Assembly: GCF_963678635.1 (NCBI RefSeq)
Contig: NC_087062.1
Span: 41,928,395-41,992,394 of the forward strand
DNA: 64,000 bases
Origin: Symsagittifera roscoffensis
Taxonomy: Eukaryota; Xenacoelomorpha; Acoela; Convolutidae
Direction: 5' to 3'
The position numbers and the translations under genes are program-made. Positions 20,353 to 32,794 of the stretch are shown here, in pieces (within the stretch, counting starts at the first letter, position 1; the number at the start of each line of letters is the position of its first letter). The notes under the pieces were generated by a model. That model was not told the DNA's origin, did no database searches, and saw nothing but the letters and a program-made list of their open reading frames with translations.

Positions 20353-23300
20353 CGTGGGCTGAAAAGATGGTTGTTCTGAGAACGAAAGTTAGTGGTATGA
20401 GGTTGTTCTATCATTTACTCGTAAGTATGTTCTATATTGGGTTGTTGGGTTATTATGTGTTGAATTGGGCTTTGTGGATAATTAGATTTTGAAATTATGA
20501 GGTCTGTCAAGGCTATATTTCTGAAAATTCGTGGTAATAATGATAGTTTTGGTTTAGGTTTTGCAATTGTGTGCCGTAGGCGTTGTATTTCTATTGTTTT
20601 GTGAATCGTCATATGTGTTCGGTGTTGTTGATAGCTTGGTATTGTATTCTTTTATTTGAGCGTCCAAAATTATTTTGTTTATTGATGTAGAGACTATTCC
20701 AAAAAATCCTGCTAAAAGTATGCGTGCTACGCTTCTTTGTTTGTTTGCTTGTGTGTGTATTGCGCATGTATTGTAGATTCCTTTTAATAGAGAACAAAGA
20801 AATCCAAGAAAGTTAAACATTGCGTATAATATAGTCAATCTTTCTAAGATGTAGTAAGGCCATCCTAGAAAGGCAAGAAATTCGTTTTTCAAATTTACAA
20901 AACTAAAAGTATTTACTGGTGATATACTTTGTGGTCTGTATTTTTTGCCATTTAAGTAAATGTAACCTTTTATATCTTTAAAATATCCGCTGTAATCTTG
21001 TGCGTAGATGTTTGCAAGCTTGCTGTTTCTGCAGGTTTGCGTAGGTTTTTATCTAAAGATGGTCGTTGTATAGTGTCCTTTTTTCTAAATTGTTGCGTAC
21101 ATATGTGATGTTGAACGTCGGATTCAGAGTATATGCCGATCGATTGTAAATCGATGTTTGGATTGCGGGCAATAGCTCTAATGCTTTCTGGTGAAAACGT
21201 TTTTAGCGATTGCATAAGTGTAGGATATGGTGTAAGAAGGTAGTATTTATCTTCGTCAGCGATTAATTGCACAACATTCTGGATATTTTTGATCCCCATG
21301 GGACTGCTGTATCCCAAAAACAAGTTCTTTGGGAAAGTGTATCAATAAAATTTACTTTATGTTTGTAGAATATTGGGATTCTTTTATAATATCTTTTGTC
21401 TTCAAAAACATATTAAGATGATATTTTTGGTACAAGTGTAATACCATAATATGTTTCCTTCGTAATCAATAAAATTTGATTTATTACCTGAGAGTAAATA
21501 TCCTTCAAAGGGATTTTAAGTGCTGCTAGTGCAAATGATTGTAAAATTTGTGTTCTTTCAAGTTCGCATAATTGATGTAGTCTTTCAAGCTCTGTTAAAG
21601 ACATTTCTTGAAAGATTCAACTCATTGTATAGTCTAATTTCATGTCAAGGTGTATGTCACTGAGTGCTGTTCATTAGTGATAGTTCTTGTAAACGTGTAC
21701 TGTCTGTGTCTTGCGGTTTTATTTTTCCACCAATGTTTCTTGTGTTTTTAGGAGGTTTACTGGGATATATGAATTTTCGTCACTGGTTGAGTGATGTATT
21801 GCCATTGGATGTTTGATTGATTTTCCTGTGTTCCTGTCGAAACCTTGTTCGTATTCGACAAGAATTTCTGAGTGTTGTGTTTTGTGAAGCGGTTTGCTAT
21901 ATTTACATGCATGACCATTTCTGGGTATATTTCGAAACGTGTCAATATATTTTCTATAATTATGAATGTTATTCATTTTAAAATTAATTTGTCTGATTTG
22001 ATCAGGGTTTACGTCTTCATAAATGATTGATTCAATAAAAAAGGTTTTTGGTGAATTTTTATCATTCTAGCATGTATCTTTGGGAATATAAACAATTTTT
22101 GCTTGTTTTGGTGTAGTAGATTGGCAGTATCTTTGATCGTTTTTGCAAGGGAGTCTGATTCATTGATAAATTATAGCGTCATCTTTTAAATCTCGGGGTA
22201 TTTGTACTTTTTCAAGTTGCATTTTCCAATCAAAAAACATTATTTTTTTCTATCCTTTTTTCTTAGTGTCGACTTTACAATCTGAGGGTGTGTTTATTCC
22301 AATGTGTGGCATCCAATTTTTATCATGGAGATCGTAAATTAATCTTCCATGTGCTCCGCGGAAGGGAAATTTGTCGTCTAGTTTTATATGACCTGGGCAT
22401 CTTTCAAGTTCAGCTTGATGTGCAGAGTCTGGAAAAACTTGAAAGTGTACCATTTTTCTGATTGTGCCTTTGTTTGATGTAATTTTTAATCGTTTAAGTT
22501 AATTTTCACAACCTTCAGCGCTGAGATGTAATAGTCTTTCAATTTTACTTTGGTAGAAAAATTCAGCGCTGAGATGTAATAGTCTTTCAATTTTACTTTG
22601 GTAGAGAAATTTTACTTTGGTGCTGTTCATTAGTGATAGTTCTTGTAAACGTGTACTGTCTGTGTCTTGTGGTTTTATTTTTCCACCAATGTTTCTTGTG
22701 TTTTTTAGGAGGTTTACTGGGATATATGAATTTTCGTCACTGGTTGAGTGATGTATTGCCATTGGATGTTTGATTGATTTTCCTGTGTTCCTGTTGAAAC
22801 CTTGTTCGTATTCGACAAGAATTTCTGAGTGTTGTGTTTTGTGAAGCGGTTTGCTATAGTTACATGCATGACCATTTCTGGGTATATTTCGAAACGTGTC
22901 AATATATTTTCTATAATTATGAATGTTTTTCATTTTAAAATTAATTTTTCTGATTTGATCAGGGTTTACGTCTTCATAAATGATTGATTCAATAAAATGT
23001 TTTTGGTGAATTTTTATCATTCTAGCATGTATCTTTGGGAATATAAACAATTTTTGCTTGTTTTGGTGTAGTAGATTGGCAGTATCTTTGATCGTTTTTG
23101 CAAGGGAGTCTGATTCATTGATAAATTATAGCGTCATCTTTTAAATCTCGGGGTATTTGTACTTTTTCAAGTTGCATTTTCCAATCAAAAAACATTATTT
23201 CTTTCTATCCTTTATTCTTAGTGTCGACTTTACAATCTGAGGGTGTGTTTATTCCAATGTGTGGCATCCAATTTTTATCATGGAGATCGTAAGTGAATCT

Positions 23301-23861
23301 TCCATGTGCTCCGCGGAAGGGAAATTTGTCGTCTAGTTTTATACGACCTTGGCATCTTTCAAGTTCAGCTTGATGTGCAGAGTCTGGAAAAACTTGAAAG
23401 TGTACCATTTTTCTGATTGTGCCTTTGTTTGATGTGATTTTTAATCGCTTAAGTTCATTTTCACAACCGTCAGCGCTGAGATGTAATAGTCTTTCAATTT
23501 TACTTTGGTAGAAAAATTCATGATCTTGTCTATTTGTTATTTCCGTTAGAGACTTGAGAAGAATGTACCCTCTTTTCGGAAAATGTTGCTGTGATTTTAT
23601 ATCCTGTTAGTGTTGTAGCTCGTGCTTTTGAGTAAAGTGTAGTTATTATGTTTGTTGTTTCAATTGATTGTGGTTCGAATTCGCCTTGAGTGACTTGATT
23701 TCTTGCATTTTTATGTAATGTTTTTTATTCATTTTCTTCACAGTCATAGTGTGTGACTAGTAAATCCTGGGGTCCTGTTTGGGGGAAGGATTGTTATGTT
23801 CGGGCTTTGAGAAATTGAGAAAGCGAAGGGTCTGGAAAATTAGTATCTTTAGAAGATACAT
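20349..23861 (-). pseudogene. Envelope-like glycoprotein gene of the minus element, broken and internally duplicated
   Basis: Begins at an ATG at 23861 overlapping the end of ORF3, then runs through a cysteine-rich ectodomain (SFYQSKIERLLHL, HFQVFPDSAHQAELERC, HIGINTPSDCK), a C-terminal hydrophobic region (FLGWPYYILERLTILYAMF) and a TGA at 20349. Segment order here is collinear, which shows that the plus copy, not this one, is rearranged. A roughly 956-bp tandem duplication (21665-23520) and several frame breaks inactivate it. Family assignment as in the plus copy. Confidence 0.7.
21665..23520 (-). repeat. Tandem duplication inside the minus env gene, offset about 956 bp
   Basis: 21665 to about 22564 and 22621 to about 23520 are near-identical. 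Between them lies a short partial third copy of the word CAGCGCTGAGATGTAATAG, pointing to unequal exchange or slippage at this word. Both copies are similarly diverged from the plus element, so the duplication is young compared with the split of the two elements. Confidence 0.85.
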
Positions 23862-24962
23862 GTGTATGATAGTCCTGAGTAGGATTATAAAAAGTGATAT
23901 ATCCAATTGTCTTTTTTGTGTATCTATCGTATTTGCGGATGATTTCTGTGGCTAAAATGGGGGAGGTAAAGATTGAGCTGTTAACTTCGGGCGGCGGGGG
24001 GGGGGGGGGCTAGGGATAAGGGATGGTGAATTATTTTATTTAGTCTTGTTGTGACTTCAAATTTTAGTGTCAAATTATCCTGTGTAACTATTTGTATGTT
24101 ATGTTCTTGTATATCTTTGTGGATATCTTGTCGACATTGTAATCTGTTTAGTACCCAGTTGTGTAATTTGCTACTTTCGTGATGTTGTCCAAATATTGGA
24201 GGGGGAGTTCCAACCTAATCTTAGGTGTATTTTAATTATTGATTTAACTCTATATCTAGCGTCGAGATTTGTAGGAAATATTGTAGGAAATGGTGTTTGT
24301 GAGATTTGAGTTATGGAAGGTGTTGATGGGAGTGGAAGAGTTTCTGGTAGTGACAAAGTTGTGTCAGATGATCGTTCACTAAATTTGGTTTGCCTTGAGT
24401 TTAAGCTTGTGTCACCCAAAATGGGCGATGTTCTGTAGTGGCTGGGTGATTAAAAGGATTTTCTTGGATTTGTTCAGATATAGGGGTTGAACCTAATTAA
24501 TCTCATGGGATGTTTGATGTGTTTTGTTGTGATGGGGTCTGGGGAGTACTTTGAATTGTACTACTGGAGAGGTCTATAGGGTTTGCTATTGGTGAATGAG
24601 GTATGTTAAATTGAACTCTGGGGGTTTGCAAATTTCTATTTCGTCTTGGATGTATAATTTCTCTGTTTATTTCGAGCGTGTTTTGGTTTTGACTTTGGTG
24701 TCTTGCTCTATTAAGATCTAGAGAGGGGGGTATATATTGTATACTGGTTCGTATTGTGGTTCGCTTAGAGATGCTTGGCCAATTACTGGTTCTAGTGGTT
24801 CGGACAAGCGTGCGTGTCTCTCTTCAAATGAGTATGGATTGTCTTGAAAAGAGATGCGTGTTGGTGATTGGGGAATATTTGTTTGACTATTTGTTGGTGT
24901 TGTTGGAGGTTTCTGGGACGTTGTTGGTGGGGACTGGTGTGGGGGTTGTTGATTAGCAATTT
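23850..24962 (-). pseudogene. ORF3 of the minus element (Pro/Ser/Thr-rich), broken
   Basis: From about 24962 downward the frame reads IANQQPPHQSPPTTSQKPP, then RISFQDNPYSFEERHARLSE, matching the plus ORF3, and later NLDARYR and a tail overlapping the env ATG. No ATG precedes the conserved start in either copy. A run of G (plus strand, about 23994-24010), frameshifts and stops break it. Unknown function. Confidence 0.5.
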
Positions 24963-24986
24963 GGAAAATTTTGAAAAATTATTTAT

Positions 24987-25175
24987 TTATGAAGACTTTT
25001 TGTGTTTTTTGTAATATTTTTGAATGAAAAGGATTAAAAGTACTGTTGCTAATGCGAAGGTTAGAACAGCTTTTTTTATACATTTGCAAATTGTCGTTTT
25101 GAGGGATGTGGAAAATGTGAGAAATATTATAAAAAAATGAAAAACAGCTGTTCTACTGAATAGGTGTTGGAACAT
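24987..25175 (-). CDS. Small membrane ORF b of the minus element, 62 aa
   Basis: Open frame with two hydrophobic segments separated by a Cys/Lys turn (FHFFIIFLTFSTSLKTTICK, CIKKAVLTFALATVLLILF). Nearly the same protein is encoded at 56431-56607 in the plus element, in the same place after ORF a. Two diverged copies sharing length, topology and the motif TICKCIKKA argue that it is a real gene. Possibly a viroporin-like or envelope-associated peptide; that is inference. Confidence 0.55.
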   Translation of the reverse strand: MFQHLFSRTAVFHFFIIFLTFSTSLKTTICKCIKKAVLTFALATVLLILFIQKYYKKHKKSS

Positions 25176-25395
25176 TTAGATAGTTATTTGAAATATCGTA
25201 CCTGAAGAAGTGGGCAATGATTTTGGCTAGGGAATAAAAAATGATGAAAAAAATGCAAAAAAATTTCAGGAGGAGAATAAATATTTCTAATATATCGGAT
25301 ATTAAGATTATACAAAGTTTGAAAAAACTTGAAAGGATTGAAAAAAGGTTTGAAAGAATATTTTGAAATTTTCTGACTGTTCGAGAAAGAAGCAT
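25153..25395 (-). CDS. Small membrane ORF a of the minus element, 80 aa
   Basis: Starts MLLSRTVRKFQNIL and has a long hydrophobic stretch (IILISDILEIFILLLKFF). Homologous to 56204-56419 of the plus element, where the protein ends earlier; the last nine or so residues here are an extension that overlaps ORF b. The end contains the shared word CAGGTACGAT, a possible splice signal. Lies between pol and ORF3. Confidence 0.5.
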   Translation of the reverse strand: MLLSRTVRKFQNILSNLFSILSSFFKLCIILISDILEIFILLLKFFCIFFIIFYSLAKIIAHFFRYDISNNYLNVPTPIQ

Positions 25396-25975
25396 TTGAA
25401 GAAATTACTCATTTCGTCGAACTAGTTTTTATTTTTTGAGGCTAAAATCGAGTGTGGTTGGATTATTTATTGGTTTTTTGATTTGGGTTGGATTTCGCCA
25501 ATTTTTGAGTAAGGAAAATTTGGAGGGCTCTTAAGAGTCTTCCTGGTTTTGTTCTTATTTATGAGATGATTGGGGGTATCTAAGAGATATTCGTACTCTA
25601 GGCTAGGTGATCATGTCCGTTTTGTTCTTTAGGCTAATTTAATATTTTTGCCTGAGTGGTTTTTGAGATCTACGTTGGGACAATATTGTTGATCTTTGTT
25701 CTACTTGATAGGGGAGGTTTGTAATATTGAGACTTTGTTTATTTCAGTTGTTAATGTTTAGCGGGTTGCTTATTTTTGACCTGGAGGTCCTTTAGTTATA
25801 GTTAGAGATTAGCTTGAAGGTGTTTGTCTGTCGGCTAAAGAAGTCGTGTCAAAAATGGTGATGTTTCGGAAAAGGTTCTGATTGGCTGAATTTGAACTAG
25901 TTTGTTCAAGTGCTTTTCAGCATGATTTTTGAGAAAATGTTCGGGTTATGAAAAGATCTTCAAGAGGCAAAATTG
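25396..25975 (-). other. pol to ORF a spacer in the minus element
   Basis: Corresponds to 55610-56203 of the plus element. Conserved noncoding stretches such as the GACCTCCAGG word are seen in both copies; no ORF is shared. Confidence 0.35.
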
Positions 25976-28900
25976 TTAATTATTAGAAAGTTGTTTCTGA
26001 AATTCAACTTTCTTTAATATTTTAAATTGTGGGATGAATTTTTTGTAATCTTTGCGTGGCTGATTTCGAAGTCGCGATGATTGTCTATGTGGAAATTTTT
26101 CTTTTTGATCTGGTGGTAGAATTTTTTCTTCTAATTTTTTAATTTTTTTTCCTGTTTGAGTTATCTTTTTGTTATCTAAATTTTTTAATGTTTGTTTGTG
26201 AACTTCTCTTTTATTTTTATCTAATGGTTTTGGGATAGGAATCATATCATTGCTTTGATTTTGTTCGTGATCTGAATTTTTTTGAATAACTTTAAGCCCT
26301 GTAAAGGAGTATAATTGAGTCAGTTGGCGAAGAGCGTATTCTTTCGGATAATAAGTTAAAAGAATGTTTGTTGTTGAACAATTTCTTTTTTGTTGAGTTC
26401 TATAAGTTTGTATGTTACATCAGTGGGTTTATCAATTATTTGATATGGTCCTTTTCGGAGTGGTTGTAAATTTTTAGAAGTTCCTTTTTGTGTTGTAAAA
26501 TTTGGAATCAAAACGTAAGTTCCGATTTTTAAGTTTGTAGCTGGGGTAAATCGAGAAATTATTTGGGAAATAATATTTTGTCTTTTTTTATAATTTTTTC
26601 GATAGATTTCGTTGTGTTTTTTATCTCTGTTTAAAATCCATTCGGTGTTTGTACCGGAAGTTAATTTTGAAATTTGTGGTAGGTGAAAGTGATCTTCATC
26701 GTGGGTATGTAGTGGTAGTTTAAAGCATATTGATTCTTTAGTGGGTTGACAATAACCTTGTAAATTTTTTGTAGAATTTGCTGTGAACAGTATAGGTTTC
26801 CGTGGTTTTTGATTGAAAACCATTTCATTGGGTGATAGTCCTCAAGTTGTTGTGATCTGTGAGTTATAAGATAATGGGAATAGTTTTACATCTGTTGACC
26901 ATTCAGTATATCGTGTGTCATTTCCGTTAATAATACATCTAAGATATTCCTGTAATGAAAGGTTCATGCCTTCGACTGATCCATTAGTTGAAGGAGCGTG
27001 AGATGTACGTGGCTTGTGCTTAATATTATATAAGTGGTATAGCGTAATGATTTCGTTGTTTATGAATTCAGTGACATTGTCTGTAACAAGGATTTCGGGT
27101 AAACCGAATTTTGCTATCCAGTGTTCATAAAGTGTTGTATATGCATAATAAGCATTACAATGGGGTACTGGGTTAAGTTCTACGTAGTGTGTGAATGCAT
27201 CGGCTATGACCATTATATATGAGTTTCCTTCTGAGGATGGTGATATTGGTCCTTTTGTATCGAATGAAATTCTGTGGTTGAAGTATAGACTTTGTCATTT
27301 AAAATCTTGTTTCTCTGCAATTTGTTTTTGGTTTGGCTACGGTTTGCTTAATTGACATGTTATGCAATCATTGCATAATATTTTTATCCAAATTGGTGCG
27401 TTTGGAAAGCAAAAATTTTGGGTGAAATTTCAGTAAGTTTTCTCTGATCTTGAATGTCCATTAGTGTGTAAAGAGTGAGAGGTTTGAAAAGCTATAAGCA
27501 TCATACTTATAGGTAGGCAGGGTACTTTGATATCAGATGTTTGGTATTCTAAAATAACTGTGTTTTTGTTGATAGAGGTAATATTAAATTTTTTGAAATA
27601 TCTAAGAAGGGTTTTATTTCCTAGAATGGTGATATCGGCTTTAATTGGCTTGGTTTCATACTTGTGTCAAGTATTTAATTGTCTAATGACTGGGTCAAAA
27701 TTTTTCCTTTTATTAGGAGAGAAATCTTTTCAATTTCTGTTTTTGATAGAGGTATTGTATCTCGAGGGTCATGGAGGTTAAAAAATGGTTTATTGTATAT
27801 TTTGAGCCATTATTTGGTGAGCCTGATAAATTTACATTATCAGTTAAGTTTTCTTCTCTATTAAAGGGATTATATCTGTTTTGTAAAATCTTTTTTGATT
27901 GGTTTTTGCTGTGTGTTGTTATAAAAATTTGAAGAATATGGTATCGGTTCAAATGTAGATTTTCCTAGCAAATCTACTTCTTAGTGATTGTTTTGACAAT
28001 CTAAATATAGTGGAGAGTGTGGTAGATTATTAATTTGTGATTGGTCTATGTCAGTTTTTACTGCATATTTGCATTTTAATCTTGGTGAAGTTTCATCTTG
28101 TGCAAGGAAAAATTTAATATTTTGTGGTATTTCAACTGTTGTTTTTCTTGTTAACAATTCAGTTGGTGTATTTCTACTGAGAGTATTGGGTAGAGCGTGG
28201 TTTTTTTTCCTGCTGTCCAAACTATATGTAAGTTTGGGAATTTAATTAAAATTGGTTGAATTTTAAAAACTCTATGGTTTGGGTTTGATTTTTGTGTAAA
28301 TGGAAAAATTATTGGTTTATGATCTGTAAAAAAATCTGTTGGATAATTAGATCCAAGTATTAAAAATTCATATTCTGTAAGTCTATATATTATGGCTATG
28401 CATTCTCTCATAAGAGTAGAGAATCTAAGTTCAGCTTGTGTGAATAGTCTAGAGTTTGCTGAAATGAGGTTCATTTTATTTGTTCCATTGTGAGATTTTA
28501 AATAATGCTGCGCCGATGCCAAAGTTAGAGACGTAGCACATGGCATAAAATGGTTCGTCGGGATCTTGAATAGTACTTGAAAATTGTTCAGTGAGAACAA
28601 TTTTTATTTCCTCAAATCGTTTCTGATGTTCTGTTGTCCATTCAAAGTTATTTTGTTTTCTAATGATGTTGTAGAATGGTCTTAAGTATAACTGCATTTT
28701 ATATACGTATTTACTTAAGAAGTTTAACCTTCCAAGAAATTCTTGTACTTTCTTTTTATTTGAATATGATTGGAGTTTTTGGATTGCAGTTATGCGAGCT
28801 TTTAATGGAATTATAGTAACTCTTTTTTAATATGTCCAAGGAATTTTACTTGTATTAGAAAAAATCGTGATTTATCCGGAGCTGCTTTCATGTTTTCTTG

Positions 28901-30320
28901 TAATAATATCTGATGATATTTTTCTAAGACAATGAACATTTCGTCTTTTGTTTGTGATTGCATAAAAACATTGAATGCTGAGTTTGCGTTTACTCATGAA
29001 TGCGTTTACTCATTGAATGCGTTTGAATGCGTTTACATTGAATGCGTTTACTCATGAATGCTGAGAATGCTTCTAGTCCAATGGAAACTCCATAGAATAA
29101 TCTGTTGAGTTCGTATTGTTGATTTCCAATAACGAATTGTGTTAATTGGGATTGTTCGTCTAACGGGATTTGATTGTATGCACTCTTCATATCTGCTGTT
29201 GTGAAATAATTACCGTTTTTTTGTGAGAATTACTTGACTTGGTTCAATAGGCCAATTACATTTAGGTTCATCAATCAGTGAATTGAGGTATCTTGCATCT
29301 AGAATTATCTTTAATGATTCTCCTTTTGCTAAAATGATAACGGGGTTTATAAAGGTGTTACTTTTTGGCTGTTCTTCTTTATTTATTGGAGAAATGATTT
29401 CATATTGTTTTAGTATTTCAAGAAATCAGTTAATTTTGTCTTGTAAAAGAATTGGGACTTTAATTGCTCGTTGTTTGTTGAAAACTGCATCAGGTTTGGA
29501 GGTAAATCTAGTGAAGAATTTACTTTTCCAACGTCAAATTTAGATGATGCGGAAACGTTCGGGTATTTCAATATTAGGTCAGCTAATTGTTCAAACTCTT
29601 GTTGTGTTATCTGAGAGTGTTGAAACTTGAACATTGTTAAGAATTCTTGTTCTTCCGTGTGTTTTGATATTTGAAGTGTTGGTTTAAAATAGGTTGTTTT
29701 TGTGAAATAATCTGTGTTTCGTTTTTCATTACTAAATATTTTATTAATTGAAAATTCTTTGTTAAGAAATGTTGATTGACTAATATCTAATAGTTGTAAA
29801 GAATTATTTACTCTATACGCTATTTCCTTTGTGGGAGAAAATGTTGCGTTAGTTTCACAATAACCTAATAGTCCTAGAAGTGAGGTTATGTTATACGGAG
29901 ATTTGTTATATACATGTAAAGAAATCATATCTGAGTTTGAGTCTTTCATGTATTCGATAGATGAAATGGTTACTCGGAAAAATTTATGAATTGGTCTGAA
30001 TTCAAGGTCAGACATATAGAGATGTTGTTTGATTGTTCTTTATCATATTGGTGAACTTGTTTGATTGGAAAGTTATACACATTTCCTGATAGTGGTTTCA
30101 GGTGTTTTCGTTCCTGATTGTATATGGGTTAAAATTTAGTTTCGGGTGTAGAATTTTTATTTCATACCAAGTGAGAATGTTGATAATATATGGTACTGCT
30201 CCGGAATCTATTAAAAAATCTATTTCAAGGTCTGGTGTTTGAAGTTCTTTGCATTTTTGACTTTCTAAAAGAAGTGGGATTGTCCAGATTTTTTCTTTTG
30301 GTAATTGCGGTTCTTTAGGT
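25976..30320 (-). pseudogene. pol of the minus element, broken
   Basis: Collinear with the plus pol: protease start (LIDSGA) near 30200, RT pieces (KSAYNQIPLDEQS, QQYELNRLFYGVSIG) near 29190-29070, RNase H (FYAMCYVSNFGIGAA, FTDHKPIIF) near 28590-28310, integrase (VIADAFTHYVELNPV, LVTDNVTEFINNEI, VEGMN) near 27213-26930, a GPY/F-like end near 26450, and a basic tail ending near 25976. Numerous stops and shifts, and loss of the RT catalytic motif, make it inactive. The first histidine-cysteine part of integrase is also damaged. Confidence 0.85.
28976..29066 (-). repeat. Short tandem repeat replacing the RT active-site segment
   Basis: Words of the type TGAATGCGTTTACTCAT are repeated four to five times exactly where the plus pol encodes the segment from the FMSKLF motif to the YLDD box. 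Flanking RT sequence resumes correctly on both sides. It looks like a deletion repaired with short templated copies. Confidence 0.75.
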
Positions 30321-30810
30321 ATATTTTGATAAATGTTATTTGTGCTTAAGCATTCTGTGGTTTTTTCGTCTGTTAGTTCTTCTATTTTTTTCTATTGTTT
30401 TGTTATTGTTTATAGGTCTTGTATAATAATTTAAAAGAAATTGATCATGATTTTGATAGATATGGGAATATATTGGTTGTTCGTATAAAATAGGTTTGTA
30501 GTCATTTTCAACATGTATCATGTTAATTGAAATTGCATTGTCTGTGTCATTGTCACTGTCTGTGATTTTGCAACTGATGTGATTTAATTGCAATTCTGTG
30601 CTTTCGTTATTCTCAATACCAGGGGGGTCTGGTTGAGTTTATTCAGTTGTTTGTACTTGATTTATTTGCCTTTGATGTTTTAGGTGTACTATTCCTATAA
30701 TTTTAATACAAATTTTGATAACGTGTGTTATTCTTATGTGGCGACTGAAAGTAGTTTCTATGTATATTGTTATAACTTTAATTTTTGTTCGGTGAATTAT
30801 CGCGTGATCT
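30321..30810 (-). pseudogene. C-terminal part of gag, minus element
   Basis: From the gap edge downward the frame recalls the plus gag tail (NAISINMIHVENDYKP, YSHIYQNHDQFLLNYY). At the gag/pol boundary the frame continues without a stop (NIYQNIPKEPQLPKEKIWT), unlike the plus copy. Frameshifts lie upstream of that point. The rest of gag is lost in or beyond the gap. Confidence 0.7.
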
Positions 30811-31010
30811 NNNNNNNNNNNNNNNNNNNNNNNNNNNNNNNNNNNNNNNNNNNNNNNNNNNNNNNNNNNNNNNNNNNNNNNNNNNNNNNNNNNNNNNNNN
30901 NNNNNNNNNNNNNNNNNNNNNNNNNNNNNNNNNNNNNNNNNNNNNNNNNNNNNNNNNNNNNNNNNNNNNNNNNNNNNNNNNNNNNNNNNNNNNNNNNNNN
31001 NNNNNNNNNN
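30811..31010. other. Assembly gap, 200 N
   Basis: Exactly 200 N, a conventional size for an unknown gap length. Left of it is the minus gag; right of it is unit B at the position equivalent to 2939. The join between the two repeats is therefore not proven. Confidence 0.99.
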
Positions 31011-31144
31011 AGAGAAAATCAATCAATCAGAAGTGAGTATTCTTTTAGTAACACTGTTTGATGAAAATCAACCAATAAGAATCCAGCATTTTCTAAAAGT
31101 GAAATTTTCATCAATTTTTAAAAAACTTAATCAATATTTGAAAA

Positions 31145-31240
31145 ATGTCTATCAAAAAACATTTGAATAACACCTCACTAGGAAATAAATTTTGTTTATT
31201 CTCGAGAATTTAAAATTAATCAAAAAGTTGTACGATTATA
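31145..31240 (+). pseudogene. G1 remnant in unit B
   Basis: The start ATGTCTATCAAAAAACATTT is kept, but about 200 bp are deleted and the frame ends after a few codons. The 3' part (LFILENLKLIKK-like) survives out of frame. Clearly non-functional relative to 3073-3396. Confidence 0.6.
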
Positions 31241-31679
31241 TACCAAAAACTCTTTTTATCCCCTACCCGATACCCAAATTTGCAAAAAATCCCCAGCAAA
31301 GTTCTTTATTCCTTCATTTCATTAAGGATTTTAAAAGTAAAAGTTAAAAATTCTGCTTGATTACGTTTGGAATCAGATTTCCAGATGTTTGCTTTGAAAA
31401 ACTCATCAACTTTGAGTTATTTTACCAAATTTAGATCAAAGTCAAAAAACTTGACTATCTACTCAAAAATCAGCAATTTCTCATTGATAACATACACAAA
31501 ATTCATTTAACTTGATGAAAAATATTTTGGAAAAGCTACTTGTTCGCTATTCTTTTGTTAATTATATCGGCAAAAAAATTTCTTGTTTTTACAGCAATTA
31601 ACATTTGGTCACTTTTTTGCGATTGTTTTTGTGTGTATTTTTACTTATTTGGAAGATTTAAACCCTTAAATGGCAAATT

Positions 31680-31875
31680 TTCTCTGATTGGATACGACTA
31701 CTAGAACAAAAATAAACATTTTTGTGATTGGAAACGACAATACCTAAAATGGAGCTTTGTTTTCGATTGGACAGGACATTTATCCAAGAATTCCATATAA
31801 AGAAGCTGAAATCTGATTAAAAAAGACTACAATCTACATCAGGAATACAAACTCTGATTGGTTAACCCCACACAT
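31680..31875 (+). promoter_or_regulatory. Inverted CCAAT-box array upstream of G2, unit B
   Basis: Same order of CTGATTGGAT, GTGATTGGAAAC, CGATTGGACAGG, CTGATTAA and CTGATTGGTTAAC boxes as at 3828-4010, with the CCATATAAAG element between the third and fourth. The fourth box has lost its core in both copies (TGATTAG in A, TGATTAA in B). Confidence 0.5.
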
Positions 31876-32083
31876 TCGAGTTGAAGATACCCCTAACTCC
31901 TAACTAAAAATCATTTTATTTTCAACTAAACTACCGTTAACTACCTCCTCTCTCAACTCTAAATACCCTAATTTCAACTTATCTTCCGTCAACTACCCCC
32001 TCACAGCTCTAAATAACCTTGTTTTTACTCTTTAACTCAACTTATTGCTCAAAATGATCGTCTAATTGCGAAACAGCAACCTC

Positions 32084-32547
32084 ATGTACTCTGTAGAATT
32101 TTCGCCTGATCTAGTATAAATTCAAGTGCGAGAAACAATCTGTGGAGTTTTTCTGGCACGAATGGACATCCTAATTCAAGTCTGGCACATGGTGGAAGTG
32201 ATGCGAAGGGATTTCAACGAGCATCATATGACACAAGTACCCATGACAGAGAACCAACTTGAGGAAATGCAAATGATGGAGGAAGTTTCTGAGCATGTGG
32301 GAATGAACTACCCGAGATTCCTGACTGAAGACTTGTGGCTCAACCAGTCGACGACTTCTTCTTTCCTTGGGAGGAAGCAGGATCAGCCGAAAACCCCATC
32401 ACAATAAATGAAGATGAGGGTTTCTCAGAAACAATGACCGCTCAAAACACCCCTCCACAACAACAACCATCGATGGAACCTCGTCCAGCTCTGCGTTCTA
32501 TAGAGAACCTTCAGAAGTCTTCTGCTGCTCGGAAGCTTTTTGATTAA
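32084..32547 (+). pseudogene. G2 in unit B
   Basis: Starts MYSVEFSPDLV, then TAA; the frame reopens and runs 32126-32407 without the internal stop of copy A (ARMDILIQVWHMVEV). The acidic C-terminal half is in another frame (AQPVDDFFFPWEEAG to ARKLFD, TAA 32547), with the frame change at the same place as in copy A. The two copies have different early stops but a common frame switch. Confidence 0.45.
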
Positions 32548-32794
32548 ATAATTTTGTAAATAGTTGTTGTTTGGTATTAACTTGGCTCTTTGTAATTAAT
32601 TAATTTCGTCAATTTCATTTTAATAATGATAATAGTTGAGAGGTTCAGAGTAAATGATTGAAAAACAATTAGAACTTAATTTAGCACTCTGAACTGGCAC
32701 ACATGTTAAAAAACTTGTTGATTTTTGCACATATTATAGAGAAACAGTGAAAAAATTGTACACAACTAAGAAATTACCTAATGGTTTTTTTTAT

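Larger units (their letters stand above)
16603..30810 (-). mobile_element. Degenerate env-bearing Ty3/gypsy-type LTR retrotransposon, minus strand
   Basis: Read from 30810 down to 16603: gag C-terminus, pol, two small membrane ORFs, Pro-rich ORF3, env-like gene, ORF5, about 1.6 kb of 3' untranslated region and an LTR. The order is identical to the plus-strand element at 45260-64000, but most genes carry stops and frameshifts. The 5' LTR, leader and most of gag are missing at or beyond the 200-base assembly gap. At least 14.2 kb remain. Confidence 0.9.

Noticed and set aside
30639-31061. Long ORFs on both strands across 30811-31010
   Set aside because: They are artefacts of translating the N gap.
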